Of a stretch of 64,000 nucleotides of DNA, positions 45,872-55,728 are shown piece by piece. A model generated the notes under the pieces. The model was not told the origin of the DNA and ran no database searches. It saw nothing but the letters and a program-made list of their open reading frames with translations. Source of the DNA: RFSX01 sp965248155 (GTDB taxonomy: Bacteria; Bacteroidota; Bacteroidia; Chitinophagales; Saprospiraceae); contig CBDFIO010000002.1 of the NCBI GenBank assembly GCA_965248155.1, positions 868,001 to 932,000 on the forward strand. The letters are read 5' to 3'. Positions within the stretch are counted from its first letter, which is position 1. Each line of letters starts with the position of its first letter. The translations under genes were made by a program, and so were the position numbers.

Positions 45872-47629
45872 ATGAATATATCGAACATTGATTGGGGAAT
45901 AATTGTATCATTTTTTGCTGTTACTTTATTAATAGGACTTTGGAGTTCCAAGAAAGCCGGTAGAAGTACAAAAGATTTCTTTCTTTCAGGTCGTGAGATG
46001 CCGTGGTGGTTATTAGGAGTGTCTATGGTCGCAACAACATTTTCAGCAGATACACCAAATCTTGTAACAGATATTATTCGTAAAGATGGAATTGCAGGAA
46101 ATTGGATTTGGTGGGCATTTTTATTAACTGGAATGGCAACAGTATTTATCTATGCCAAGTTATGGAGAAGATCAGGGATTACTACAGATCTCGAATTCTA
46201 TGAACTGCGTTACAGTGGTAAAGCAGCGACTTTTTTAAGGGGATTCAGATCTATTTATCTCGGAGTTTTTTTCAACGTAATGATTATGGCCACTGTCATG
46301 CTCGCCGGGATTAAAATTTCAGGAATTATGTTGGGTATATCTCCAATTCAAACAGTATTACTCGTTTCCTTAATTACTGTTGTTTACTCTTCATTGGGTG
46401 GTTTAAGAGGAGTAATCCTAACAGATTTTTTTCAGTTTATTTTTAGTATGATTGGTATGATTGCGGCTGCTGTTTATATTATTCAGCTGCCTGAAATAGG
46501 CAGTGTATCAAAGCTTATCTCACACCCTAATGTTGTAGGAAAAACAGATTTTTTCCCCGATTTCTCAGATATGAATGTTGCTATACCACTATTTTTTATC
46601 CCTCTTGCTGTACAATGGTGGAGTGCTTGGTATCCCGGAGCTGAACCGGGAGGAGGAGGATATATTGCCCAAAGAATGTTATCCGCTAAAACTGAAAAAG
46701 ATGCTACGAAAGCAACTTTACTTTTTAACTTCGCCCATTATGCACTCAGACCATGGCCTTGGATTTTAATTGCGCTTTCATCTCTAATCTTATTCCCAAC
46801 TATTGCAGATATCTCTGCAGCATTTCCTGGAGTAGATCAAGGAATAATTGCTGACGACATTGCTTTTCCTGCTATGCTTTCACTACTGCCGAAAGGATTA
46901 TTAGGATTAGTAATCGCCGCACTTATGGCTGCTTTAATGTCTACAATAAGCACGCATCTCAACTGGGGAGCTTCTTATATTGTAAATGATTTCTATACGC
47001 GTTTTATAAATCCATCTGCATCTCAAAAGAGACAAGTCAATGTTGGAAAATTTGCTACAGTTGTCTTAATGCTACTAGCAGCAATTCTTGCATTATTCCT
47101 AACCAATGCTCTACAAGCTTTCAATATATTGCTTCAGATAGGAGCCGGTACAGGTCTATTATTTCTATTACGCTGGTTTTGGTGGAGAATTAATGCATTT
47201 AGTGAAATAGCAGCCATGGTTGTTTCATTTGTGGTAGCCATCTATTTTGAAATCATTTATACAGGGGATCTGGTGACCTACCAAAAGATGTTAATTGGGG
47301 TTGGAATAACTTCTTTTGGGTGGATTCTTGTTACATTTTTAACCCGACCTACTGAACAGAATACGTTAAAGAAATTTTACAATTTGATTAGGCCCCATAA
47401 TTATGGATGGAAACCAGTCATTAAAAACTTATCCGATAGTGAATTGGAAATCACTACGAAAGGACATAGTCTTTCAACGGAAATTTTATTGTTATTTCTT
47501 GGGTGCGTACTTGTATATAGTGCATTGTTTGGGACTGGTTACCTACTATACGGTAAAATGTTATTAGGAATGAGCTGCTTCATTATGACTATTATCTCAG
47601 CAGTTGTTATTAGTAAATTGTGGAAATAA
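45872..47629 (+). CDS. Sodium:solute symporter family transporter (585 aa)
   Basis: Inner-membrane sodium-coupled uptake carrier with 13-14 transmembrane helices. The first helix is WGIIVSFFAVTLLIGLW and the conserved FFLSGREMPWWLLG and TFSADTPN segments of the SSS family follow, with YSSLGGLRGVI in the middle. Bacteroidota members of this size lie next to sugar genes. Placed 16 bp after the hexosaminidase, it probably imports the released amino sugar, but substrate is inference. Confidence 0.9.
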   Translation: MNISNIDWGIIVSFFAVTLLIGLWSSKKAGRSTKDFFLSGREMPWWLLGVSMVATTFSADTPNLVTDIIRKDGIAGNWIWWAFLLTGMATVFIYAKLWRRSGITTDLEFYELRYSGKAATFLRGFRSIYLGVFFNVMIMATVMLAGIKISGIMLGISPIQTVLLVSLITVVYSSLGGLRGVILTDFFQFIFSMIGMIAAAVYIIQLPEIGSVSKLISHPNVVGKTDFFPDFSDMNVAIPLFFIPLAVQWWSAWYPGAEPGGGGYIAQRMLSAKTEKDATKATLLFNFAHYALRPWPWILIALSSLILFPTIADISAAFPGVDQGIIADDIAFPAMLSLLPKGLLGLVIAALMAALMSTISTHLNWGASYIVNDFYTRFINPSASQKRQVNVGKFATVVLMLLAAILALFLTNALQAFNILLQIGAGTGLLFLLRWFWWRINAFSEIAAMVVSFVVAIYFEIIYTGDLVTYQKMLIGVGITSFGWILVTFLTRPTEQNTLKKFYNLIRPHNYGWKPVIKNLSDSELEITTKGHSLSTEILLLFLGCVLVYSALFGTGYLLYGKMLLGMSCFIMTIISAVVISKLWK

Positions 47630-47638
47630 AAAGAGTTT

Positions 47639-49534
47639 ATGACAAGTCAGATTTCGTCTCTGGAAGAATATAAAAGTGAATATCAAAAGAGTGTAGATAA
47701 CCCGGAAGCCTTTTGGGAAACACAAGCCAACACTTTTAGCTGGATAGAACCTTTTAGTAAAGTTTTAGATTGGAATTTTACAGATCCAAAAGTAAAATGG
47801 TTTGTAGATGGAAAATTGAATATTACCTACAATTGTTTGGATCGTCATATTGAAGAGCGGGGAGATCAAACGGCAATATTGTGGGAACCAAATGACCCTG
47901 ATAATGAGGTTCAAGCTTATTCTTACAAAGAATTGCTAACGGAAGTCAATAAGTGTGCAAATGCCCTAAGATCTCAGGGAATTGTAAAAGGAGACAGGGT
48001 AGTGTTTTATATGCCTATGGTTCCTGAACTTGCAATTGCGGTTTTAGCCTGTGCTAGAATTGGCGCTGTTCATTCTGTTGTTTTCGCCGGGTTTTCTGCT
48101 CAGGCACTTGCAGACCGTGTAGATGATGCTCAAGCTAAAATGATAATTTGTTCTGACTTTAATAATCGTGGTTCAAAAGTTATTCCCGTAAAACAAGTCG
48201 TAGATGATGCAATGGATATAGGATGTAATAGTGTAGAAACTGTTATCGTTCATAAAAATTCCGGAAATCCGACAAATTGGAGTGATGATATTGACATATG
48301 GTGGCACGAACTATTGAAAGATCAATCTCCTGTTTGTGAACCTGAAGTAATGGATTCAGAAGATTTATTATTTATACTATATACTTCCGGATCAACTGGA
48401 AAACCGAAAGGGGTTGTTCATACTTGTGGCGGCTATATGGTTTATACCTGTTATAGTTTTAAAAATGTATTTCAATACAAGGAAAATGATGTGTACTGGT
48501 GTACGGCTGATATCGGCTGGATCACAGGTCATTCTTATATCATATATGGTCCTCTGTTAGCTGGAGCCACGACTATTATGTTTGAAGGTGTTCCTACATT
48601 TCCTGATCCGGGACGATTTTGGCAAGTCTGTGAAAAACATAAGGTAAATCAGTTTTATACTGCACCAACTGCCATAAGATCATTGATGGCTCAAGGAGAA
48701 GAATGGCCACAGAAATATGATTTGTCATCATTAAAAGTCCTAGGATCGGTTGGAGAACCAATTAATGAAGAAGCCTGGCATTGGTATGATAAATTCATTG
48801 GAAAAGGCAAAGCGCCTATTGTTGATACTTGGTGGCAGACTGAAACCGGAGGTATTTTGATTTCCCCTCTACCTGGAATTACAGATACAAAACCGACTTA
48901 TGCTTCTTATCCTCTACCAGGAATTCAGCCCATTCTAGTAGATGCAGAAGGAAAGCTAATAGAGGAAAACAACGCCGAAGGATTGCTTTGTATTCGATTT
49001 CCCTGGCCATCAATATTAAGAACAACATATGGAGATCATGAAAGATGCCGTCAGGTTTATTTTTCGAGTTTTAAGAATCTGTATTTTACCGGTGATGGGG
49101 CTCGAAGAGATAGCGAAGGTAGAATCAGAGTGATTGGGCGAGTAGACGATGTTATTAATGTCTCAGGGCACAGAATGGGAACCGCTGAAGTTGAAAATGC
49201 TATCAATGAACACCCTTTAGTTATAGAATCTGCTGTAGTTGGATTTCCTCATGATATTAAAGGGCAGGGAATCTATGCTTATGTTATAGTTGATAACTCT
49301 GGTAAATCTAATGATGAATTGAAAGCTGAAATTCAAGCTGTAGTTAGAAAAGAAATTGGACCGATAGCAAAACCGGATGAGATACAAATTGTACCAGCAC
49401 TTCCTAAAACGAGATCTGGCAAAATAATGAGGAGAATTCTAAGAAAGATTGCTTCTAATGATACAGACAATTTGGGTGATGTAAGTACACTTATAAATCC
49501 GGAGATTGTTCAAATTTTAATAGGGAAAAGTTAA
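47639..49534 (+). CDS. acsA: Acetyl-CoA synthetase (631 aa)
   Basis: Activates acetate with ATP and CoA to acetyl-CoA. AMP-binding motifs are YTSGSTGKPKG and WWQTETGG, and the C-terminal regulatory region is KTRSGKIMRRIL with the lysine that acetylation controls. Length fits Acs. It lies 9 bp after the symporter and closes the amino-sugar cluster. In that context it can capture the acetate released by the LmbE-type deacetylase. A terminator follows. Confidence 0.95.
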   Translation: MTSQISSLEEYKSEYQKSVDNPEAFWETQANTFSWIEPFSKVLDWNFTDPKVKWFVDGKLNITYNCLDRHIEERGDQTAILWEPNDPDNEVQAYSYKELLTEVNKCANALRSQGIVKGDRVVFYMPMVPELAIAVLACARIGAVHSVVFAGFSAQALADRVDDAQAKMIICSDFNNRGSKVIPVKQVVDDAMDIGCNSVETVIVHKNSGNPTNWSDDIDIWWHELLKDQSPVCEPEVMDSEDLLFILYTSGSTGKPKGVVHTCGGYMVYTCYSFKNVFQYKENDVYWCTADIGWITGHSYIIYGPLLAGATTIMFEGVPTFPDPGRFWQVCEKHKVNQFYTAPTAIRSLMAQGEEWPQKYDLSSLKVLGSVGEPINEEAWHWYDKFIGKGKAPIVDTWWQTETGGILISPLPGITDTKPTYASYPLPGIQPILVDAEGKLIEENNAEGLLCIRFPWPSILRTTYGDHERCRQVYFSSFKNLYFTGDGARRDSEGRIRVIGRVDDVINVSGHRMGTAEVENAINEHPLVIESAVVGFPHDIKGQGIYAYVIVDNSGKSNDELKAEIQAVVRKEIGPIAKPDEIQIVPALPKTRSGKIMRRILRKIASNDTDNLGDVSTLINPEIVQILIGKS

Positions 49535-49535
49535 T

Positions 49536-49566
49536 AAAAGGGCACCATTTTATAGATGCCCTTTTT
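49536..49566. terminator. Rho-independent terminator between acsA and the convergent SBBP gene
   Basis: AAAAGGGCACC and GATGCCCTTTTT form a stem with one mismatch around an 8-base loop, with poly-A on one side and poly-T on the other, so it can act in both directions. Confidence 0.75.
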
Positions 49567-49567
49567 A

Positions 49568-51073
49568 TCATTTTATGACGATTAATAAATCTGAGCAACC
49601 TGTAGTATTTATTGAGAAATCCGGTAAGGATAGAACAGTACTTTTCACTTCTCCTACAGCATAAACTTTTGTTCCATCTGAAACCACTCCTCTTCCATAA
49701 TCATAACTTGTTCCCATAAAGGGAGCAACCCATTTTACAAACCCAAAAAATTCTCCAAGTTCCATAAGAAAGAATTTATCATAGGTATTGGGTTGAGCAT
49801 TGTAGCCCTTATATGGACCAAATTCTGCATTGGCTTCGAATGATCCGGTTACGTAAATATTGCCTGAATTATCACCAGATATATCATATCCATTATCTGT
49901 ATTAAATCCACCAAATGTTTCTACCCAGGATAAAGACCCATTTGCATGATATCGAGCAACAAAAATATCGCTTGCTCCACTCGTAGTAGCGTCTTCATTT
50001 CCGTCTTCATCAAAATCTGTTGATCCTGAAAGACTCCCTGTGATATATTTTCTGTTATTGTTGTCTATAAAAATTCCATTTCCTACAACAGAAGCAGTGC
50101 TTCCAATGTTCTGAACTAAAATAAAGGATCCATTTAAACCTCCATATTTCGCAATGAATATATCAATACTGCCCACTGCGGTTTTTTCATTTATTCCATC
50201 ACCATTAAAGTCGCAATCGCCATAATATTGACCAACAACTATAAGGTCATCATTTGAATCGAGGTCAATATCCTTACCATATTCTGAACTTGTTCCTCCA
50301 ATTTGTTGCACCCATTCAAATGCTCCATTTGATCCATCATATTTTACAATGAAGACATCTTGGCTGCCGACGGCTGTAATGTCATTAATCATATCATTAT
50401 CCAAATCCATTGATCCATAAAAATCACCGATAATGATCACATCTCCATTTGAATCAACCTTGACACTTCTGCCATATCTTGAACTTGATCCGCTAGATCC
50501 TGTGACCCAGTTTAAATTCCCGTTAGATAGGAATTTTGCAATAAAAAAATCTGTTCCGCTTGCACTGATAATATCTGCTAATCCATCATTATCCAGATCA
50601 AGAGAATCTGAATACTGACCTGTGATGTAATAATTTCCACTTGCATCTACATCTATTTCATTAGCGAACCCACATGCAGGACCCCCTACGGCATTAACAT
50701 CAAGCAGTGATGCATCTATTCCACCAACTGGTCCATGAGAGCTGCATTTACTTAACCATTCAAAACCGGACCATGTATCTACACATTTAGTCGTAGTATT
50801 AAAAACTTGAAGACCTTCTGGCTTCATACCCGCCATAGTATTTCTTTCTATAATAGTCATTCGGGGAAGTAAAAACCCTTGGCTTGTACTATTGATTTCA
50901 AATGCTGCGAGAGGGTCAGGAGTTTCAGTACCAATGGAAATCTGACTGGCATCAGTAATCTTGTTATTATTCATATCCAGTGGTATATCAAATTCATTTT
51001 GAGATAGCAAAAGATTAATTGAACAAAAGAGAATTAAAATGACAAGTGATGATTGTTTTATTCGAGTTTTCAT
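49568..51073 (-). CDS. Secreted SBBP-type beta-propeller repeat protein (501 aa)
   Basis: The signal peptide ends near residue 24 (INLLLSQ). After an N-terminal domain, seven to eight repeats of about 50 residues carry the SBBP pattern: YYITGQYSDSLDLDNDG, DVIIIGDFYGSMDLDNDM, DLIVVGQYYGDCDFNGDG and so on, each with aspartates and a W..Q or FIAKY segment. These are outer-surface proteins of Bacteroidota, often of unknown role. The end, GCSDLLIVIK, lacks a clear T9SS sorting domain. Transcribed alone. Confidence 0.8.
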   Translation of the reverse strand: MKTRIKQSSLVILILFCSINLLLSQNEFDIPLDMNNNKITDASQISIGTETPDPLAAFEINSTSQGFLLPRMTIIERNTMAGMKPEGLQVFNTTTKCVDTWSGFEWLSKCSSHGPVGGIDASLLDVNAVGGPACGFANEIDVDASGNYYITGQYSDSLDLDNDGLADIISASGTDFFIAKFLSNGNLNWVTGSSGSSSRYGRSVKVDSNGDVIIIGDFYGSMDLDNDMINDITAVGSQDVFIVKYDGSNGAFEWVQQIGGTSSEYGKDIDLDSNDDLIVVGQYYGDCDFNGDGINEKTAVGSIDIFIAKYGGLNGSFILVQNIGSTASVVGNGIFIDNNNRKYITGSLSGSTDFDEDGNEDATTSGASDIFVARYHANGSLSWVETFGGFNTDNGYDISGDNSGNIYVTGSFEANAEFGPYKGYNAQPNTYDKFFLMELGEFFGFVKWVAPFMGTSYDYGRGVVSDGTKVYAVGEVKSTVLSLPDFSINTTGCSDLLIVIK

Positions 51074-51191
51074 GTTTTACCTTTTTAAGTGATAAAAATT
51101 ATAACCCGAAATTATTGAGTCAATAGCCCTGATGTACCACCCGTATGGGTGATATTTTAGGAAGAAAGTAATTCTGTCTTCTAGTTAGAAT

Positions 51192-52172
51192 TTATCTGAG
51201 ATAGATCTTCTGGCTGAAATAGCCAAGCTTATTTTGTATATGTATAATGTATATTCCTGAAGGCAAGTTTGTCACATCCATTTCAACATTCTTAGTTAAT
51301 TTTTTGCTTTGAATTTTTTCACCTCTGATGTTCATCAACATAACATTGTATGTATTGTTATCATTGTTGGAGATTTGAACCAATTCATTTCGATGGGATA
51401 TTTCAAAGCGATCATCATTCAAAACTTCATCATTAGATAATAATAAGTTTATCTCGCTTGTAAATGCCGCATTATCCATGATATAGTAATTCCCCTCTTT
51501 CTTCCACATGATAGTAACTACACCGATCTGATCCCAATTTTTACCGGCAAGGGAGTAGGATTTAAAAACTGAAGGCGTACTTCCATCATAGCTATCTCCC
51601 CAAAAATTGTCAGATATAACATCTCTTAAAACATTAGGATGAATTGCATTTTGACCTTGTTGTGATTGGTAATTAATTACATTGTTTTCGAAGATGTAAC
51701 TGGCAAGAAAAAAGTCTCCATCGGCTTTATTCAAAGGTGCTAAATCGACATTTACTTTGAGTTCGTCATTTTCATTTATCCAAACATCAATTTCAAAAGC
51801 GGAGTCGGCTTGATCTTGTCGGAGAGCATCAACCGTTTGTCTCATTTCCGCAACCTTCGAAGTCCAATTTCCGGAGTTTACGCCTTGTTGTTGATTATTC
51901 AGAAAAAACTGTGGTTGATAAGAGTTTCTTAGATTTTTACTAAACCAATCACTAACGGGATTTTCCAGGTCTCCGCTATGATGTACTCCTAATAATAGAG
52001 CAGACGCATCACCAAATTCTTGTTTAAGGGCTTCCATATAATCCCATCCCCACGATCCACAATTAGGACACCAAGTAGCCGTGACTTTTGAAATGACAGG
52101 CATACGCTGGTAATCTTGAGCGTTGATTGTTAAAAAAGTAAAGAGTAATAAAAAGCTTAAATATAATTTCAT
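51192..52172 (-). CDS. Omp28-related thioredoxin-fold secreted protein with T9SS sorting domain (326 aa)
   Basis: The signal peptide ends near residue 18 (INAQ). A thioredoxin-like fold follows with TATWCPNCGSWG, a CxxC near residues 35-38, and a FFLNNQQQGVNSG cis-Pro region. The last 75 residues form a T9SS type A sorting domain: YNVMLMNIRGEKIQ, LPSGIYIIHIQN and the end QKIYLR. This Omp28 family is surface exposed in gingival relatives. Last gene of an operon with the M28 peptidase and CysS. Confidence 0.88.
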   Translation of the reverse strand: MKLYLSFLLLFTFLTINAQDYQRMPVISKVTATWCPNCGSWGWDYMEALKQEFGDASALLLGVHHSGDLENPVSDWFSKNLRNSYQPQFFLNNQQQGVNSGNWTSKVAEMRQTVDALRQDQADSAFEIDVWINENDELKVNVDLAPLNKADGDFFLASYIFENNVINYQSQQGQNAIHPNVLRDVISDNFWGDSYDGSTPSVFKSYSLAGKNWDQIGVVTIMWKKEGNYYIMDNAAFTSEINLLLSNDEVLNDDRFEISHRNELVQISNNDNNTYNVMLMNIRGEKIQSKKLTKNVEMDVTNLPSGIYIIHIQNKLGYFSQKIYLR

Positions 52173-52192
52173 GTTTTATAATATTTTTTGAT

Positions 52193-53185
52193 TTAAAGGC
52201 TCCCTTCTGATTCGCTGTAAATTGTTTTCAATAAGACTTGTCCAACAACCCGTAAGGTCCGTTTGTCAATAGCATTAATGTCATCATCGTGGGTGTGCCA
52301 ATGAGATACGAATCCTGTTTTTGAACGCGCGGGTTGATTAATAATATCGATCATCGGGATTCCAGCCATAGTATTTATAAAATAATGATCATCAGTTAAT
52401 CCACCGGTTTGATCATTGACAAACATATCTGTATAGCTCATCCTTTGTGCAAGGCTCCATACTTTGTCCAAAATCTTACCGGCATATTTTATTGATACTT
52501 CATCTTTTCCAAATCTTGGATTCTTAGCACCTACCATATCTATATTTATGCCATACTTCGCCTTATAGGTGCCTCGATGTTTATTTTTAGCCCAATATTG
52601 GGAACCTAGACACCACAATTGAGGAGGTTGATCAGCTCCTCTTTTACCTTGATCTTCAGCGTCCCATAAGATTATATCAATGCCCAGATCAATTGGATTT
52701 TCACCTAGAATCCGTGCCACTTCCAATAATACACCTACACCACTTCCTCCATCATCAGCCCCTAAGATAGGATCATTTCTTTTTTTTCTGTCTTTATCTT
52801 CTTCAGCAATATATCTGGTATCCCAATGTGCAGATAATATAATTCTTTGTTTATGTTCAGGATTGTATTGAGCAATAATATTGGTTGATGGCCATTTTTC
52901 TCCGTTATGAATATGTGCTAAGAAATCTTGTTCAATTACTGATGCTCCAAATGTATTGAATTGTTCCACCATCCATTTTTTGCATTGAATATGTCCTTCT
53001 GTTCCCGGTACTCTGGGCCCAAAAAGAACTTGTTTTTTCACAAAAGCAAAAGCAGAATCTCCATTAAATGCTGGAACGCGGACCGGTACTTTTACTTCCT
53101 TGGCAGGAGGTGCAGGCTCATTGTTACATGATATTATTAGGATTCCAAAGAGAACCAATAAAGGGAAGATTAATTTGTTTGTCAT
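52193..53185 (-). CDS. M28-family peptidase/glutaminyl-peptide cyclotransferase-like lipoprotein (330 aa)
   Basis: The lipobox is IISCNNEP. The core has the M28 metal-binding set: SAHWDTR, GADDGGSG, WDAEDQG and IDMVGAKNP, and a late HWHTHDD. These fit the glutaminyl-peptide cyclotransferase-like branch, which forms pyroglutamate from N-terminal glutamine, though an aminopeptidase activity is possible. In Bacteroidota, QC matters because many proteins exported by Sec have Gln at position 1. Between cysS and the Omp28-like gene, with gaps of 9-20 bp. Confidence 0.88.
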   Translation of the reverse strand: MTNKLIFPLLVLFGILIISCNNEPAPPAKEVKVPVRVPAFNGDSAFAFVKKQVLFGPRVPGTEGHIQCKKWMVEQFNTFGASVIEQDFLAHIHNGEKWPSTNIIAQYNPEHKQRIILSAHWDTRYIAEEDKDRKKRNDPILGADDGGSGVGVLLEVARILGENPIDLGIDIILWDAEDQGKRGADQPPQLWCLGSQYWAKNKHRGTYKAKYGINIDMVGAKNPRFGKDEVSIKYAGKILDKVWSLAQRMSYTDMFVNDQTGGLTDDHYFINTMAGIPMIDIINQPARSKTGFVSHWHTHDDDINAIDKRTLRVVGQVLLKTIYSESEGSL

Positions 53186-53194
53186 AAATTTTGC

Positions 53195-54688
53195 TTAATT
53201 AATGGTCCAATTAGTTCCGTCTTTACCATCTTTTACGGTAATGTTTAATTCCGTGAGACTATCTCTTATCTTATCAGCCATTGTCCAATCTTTATTTTCT
53301 CTTGCTAATTGACGTAATTCCAAAACCAATTGCATAACGCCATTAATCGTCTTGTCGCTGGCTCCTGATTCTAATTCGGCATTTAGACCTAGAATATTAT
53401 GTATGAAGTCTGTGAATTCCATTTTTAATCGCCTCAGTGTGGTTTGTCCCACTTCCTGAATATCGAGATGTCCTTCTTTGAATGAATTAATCTTTGTTAC
53501 AAGATCAAATAGATTTGCTATCGCTTTTGGAGTATTAAAATCGTCACTCATATTGTTAAGGAAAGCTTCCAGCGGAGCTATGATTTCTGAATCCAAAGAA
53601 CCATCACTTTCATTCGAACTCTCAAGAGAATCTAGTGTCTTTAGAGATTCTATTAATCGTTTATAGCCTTTGTCTGAAGCTTGAAGTCCTTCATCAGTAA
53701 GATTTAAAGTGGAACTGTAGTGAGATTGCAGCATGAAAAATTTAACAGACATTGGAGAATAAGCCTGAGAAACATGGGCGCTTTCTCCTGTTAGCAGTTC
53801 TTCTGGAGAAATCGTATTTCCATCGCTCTTTGACATTTTTCGACCATTCATTAATAGCATATTTGTATGTACCCAGTAATTACATGGTGTACATCCACAG
53901 GCTCCGATATTTTGTGCAATTTCATTTTCATGGTGTGGGAATTTCAAATCATTACCACCTCCATGAATGTCAAATGTTTTACCGAGGTATTTGGTACTCA
54001 TAGCTGAGCACTCAAGATGCCATCCCGGAAATCCTTCCGACCAGGGCGAGTTCCATTTCATTAAATGTTCAGGCGCAGCTTTCATCCATATAGCAAAATC
54101 AGAAGGATGTTTTTTGTCGCCTTGATTTTTAAGGTTGTCCCTTGATTCCGCTATCAGTTCTTCTATAATTCGTCCAGATAATTGTCCGTATGATTTGTGG
54201 TCTTTATTAAAAGCCAATGTATCAAAATATACAGAGCCATCGACTTCATAACCATACCCATTATCTATTATAGATTGAACCATTTCGATTTGCTCAATGA
54301 TATGCTGAGTAGCCCGCGGTTCAATGCTTGGTTTATGAGTATTAAAAATCTCCATCATTTTATGGAAACCATTGGAATATTTTTGAACGACCTCCATAGG
54401 TTCTAATTGGTTTAGCCTAGCTCCTCTTGATATCCTGTCTTCACCATCATCAAGAAGATGACCAACATCAGTTATATTTCTAACATATCGTACTCTATAT
54501 CCTAAGAATAGTAAATAGCGGTACATAATATCAAAACTTACAAATGTCCTGACATTGCCAAGATGGACATCACTGTATACGGTTGGACCGCAAACATAGA
54601 ATCCTATAAAGCCTTCTTCAATTGGCTCAAAGAGTTCTTTTTTCTTTGTAAGACTATTATGCAGGTATAATTCCTTTTTTATCATCAT
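53195..54688 (-). CDS. cysS: Cysteinyl-tRNA synthetase (497 aa)
   Basis: Charges tRNA-Cys. Class I motifs are HLGN (HIGH-type, in VYSDVHLGNVRTF) and KMSKSDGN. Zinc ligands lie in the CGPTVY region, in WHLECSAMS, and in HHENEIAQ. The length is normal. It lies 11 bp after the EEP gene and 9 bp before the M28 gene, inside one operon. Confidence 0.96.
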   Translation of the reverse strand: MMIKKELYLHNSLTKKKELFEPIEEGFIGFYVCGPTVYSDVHLGNVRTFVSFDIMYRYLLFLGYRVRYVRNITDVGHLLDDGEDRISRGARLNQLEPMEVVQKYSNGFHKMMEIFNTHKPSIEPRATQHIIEQIEMVQSIIDNGYGYEVDGSVYFDTLAFNKDHKSYGQLSGRIIEELIAESRDNLKNQGDKKHPSDFAIWMKAAPEHLMKWNSPWSEGFPGWHLECSAMSTKYLGKTFDIHGGGNDLKFPHHENEIAQNIGACGCTPCNYWVHTNMLLMNGRKMSKSDGNTISPEELLTGESAHVSQAYSPMSVKFFMLQSHYSSTLNLTDEGLQASDKGYKRLIESLKTLDSLESSNESDGSLDSEIIAPLEAFLNNMSDDFNTPKAIANLFDLVTKINSFKEGHLDIQEVGQTTLRRLKMEFTDFIHNILGLNAELESGASDKTINGVMQLVLELRQLARENKDWTMADKIRDSLTELNITVKDGKDGTNWTIN

Positions 54689-54699
54689 GCAAAAATAAA

Positions 54700-55728
54700 T
54701 TAATTAAGATGATCTATCATTGTAACCACAGGGTAATGATCAGATATTGCAGTATTAATTGTATAGTGGTCTAGAACTTTAATTTTAGGGTCCAAAAATG
54801 TATAGTCTATTCTCAAACCCGGCATAAAGGAAATAAATGTCTTCATCATTCCAGACCCACAATCCATAAATGCATCACAATAATTTTGTTTTATTTTTCT
54901 GTATAAATAGGATTGGGGAACGTCATTAAAATCTCCTGAAATCACAACAGGATGTGGAGAACTTAAACTATGTGTCAATACCTGATCCATTTGTTTTGAT
55001 CTGAGTTGTGCATGCTCATTATATTTCGCCAGAATGTATTGAAGATCTTGCCATATTTCAGTATTACTGATATCAGGGTTTTCTAACATCTCACCAGTAA
55101 GTTTTGTAATCCTGTTAGAACTAAAGTGAATCGAATAGTATCTGATTGTATCAGAATGAATTAATAAATCGGCCCATGTTGCATTATGGGCAATTGTTTC
55201 AAAAGGCATGTTTCCTCCATTGACAATAGGATATTTGCTGTAAATAGCTGTTCCAATTTCTGAATTTGGATAAACATTGTAATCAGCGAATATGTCTTCA
55301 TAAATATCGAGGTGATGCCTTAATCTTTCCTGGACACAGATAATATCGGGATTTTCATTTTTGATAAAAGTCTTGAAAGTGTTTATATGCTTGTCTTTAT
55401 CTTTTCGTTTAAAATCAACCCGTGTTTTTCCTATATTATAAGTGATCACCTTCGTTTGCTGAGGGTCATTTGATCCAGTATTAAATCCTATTGTTTTAAA
55501 AAGTGGAGAAATACCTACAGCAATCAGTATTGTAGATAATAAAGCTTTTTTCGGTTCCACAATTAACCAGATCACAATGAATAAAATATTAGCAAATAGT
55601 ATTAAAGGATAGAATAGTCCAAATATTGCAAAGAAACCAGTTGTCGATGGATCAACAAAAGGCGACAAGTACGAAAAAATTAAGAGTGTCGCAATAATGG
55701 AATTAATGATGTACAATACCTGCTGCAC
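54700..55728 (-). CDS. Endonuclease/exonuclease/phosphatase family protein, membrane anchored (342 aa)
   Basis: Three hydrophobic helices occupy residues 5-85, followed by an EEP-fold hydrolase with ICVQERL, GDFNDVP and ISDHYPVV motifs. A secreted or periplasm-facing phosphodiesterase is possible; substrates of this family range from DNA to inositol phosphates. It begins immediately at the stop of the rhomboid gene and lies 11 bp before cysS. Confidence 0.9.
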   Translation of the reverse strand: MQQVLYIINSIIATLLIFSYLSPFVDPSTTGFFAIFGLFYPLILFANILFIVIWLIVEPKKALLSTILIAVGISPLFKTIGFNTGSNDPQQTKVITYNIGKTRVDFKRKDKDKHINTFKTFIKNENPDIICVQERLRHHLDIYEDIFADYNVYPNSEIGTAIYSKYPIVNGGNMPFETIAHNATWADLLIHSDTIRYYSIHFSSNRITKLTGEMLENPDISNTEIWQDLQYILAKYNEHAQLRSKQMDQVLTHSLSSPHPVVISGDFNDVPQSYLYRKIKQNYCDAFMDCGSGMMKTFISFMPGLRIDYTFLDPKIKVLDHYTINTAISDHYPVVTMIDHLN

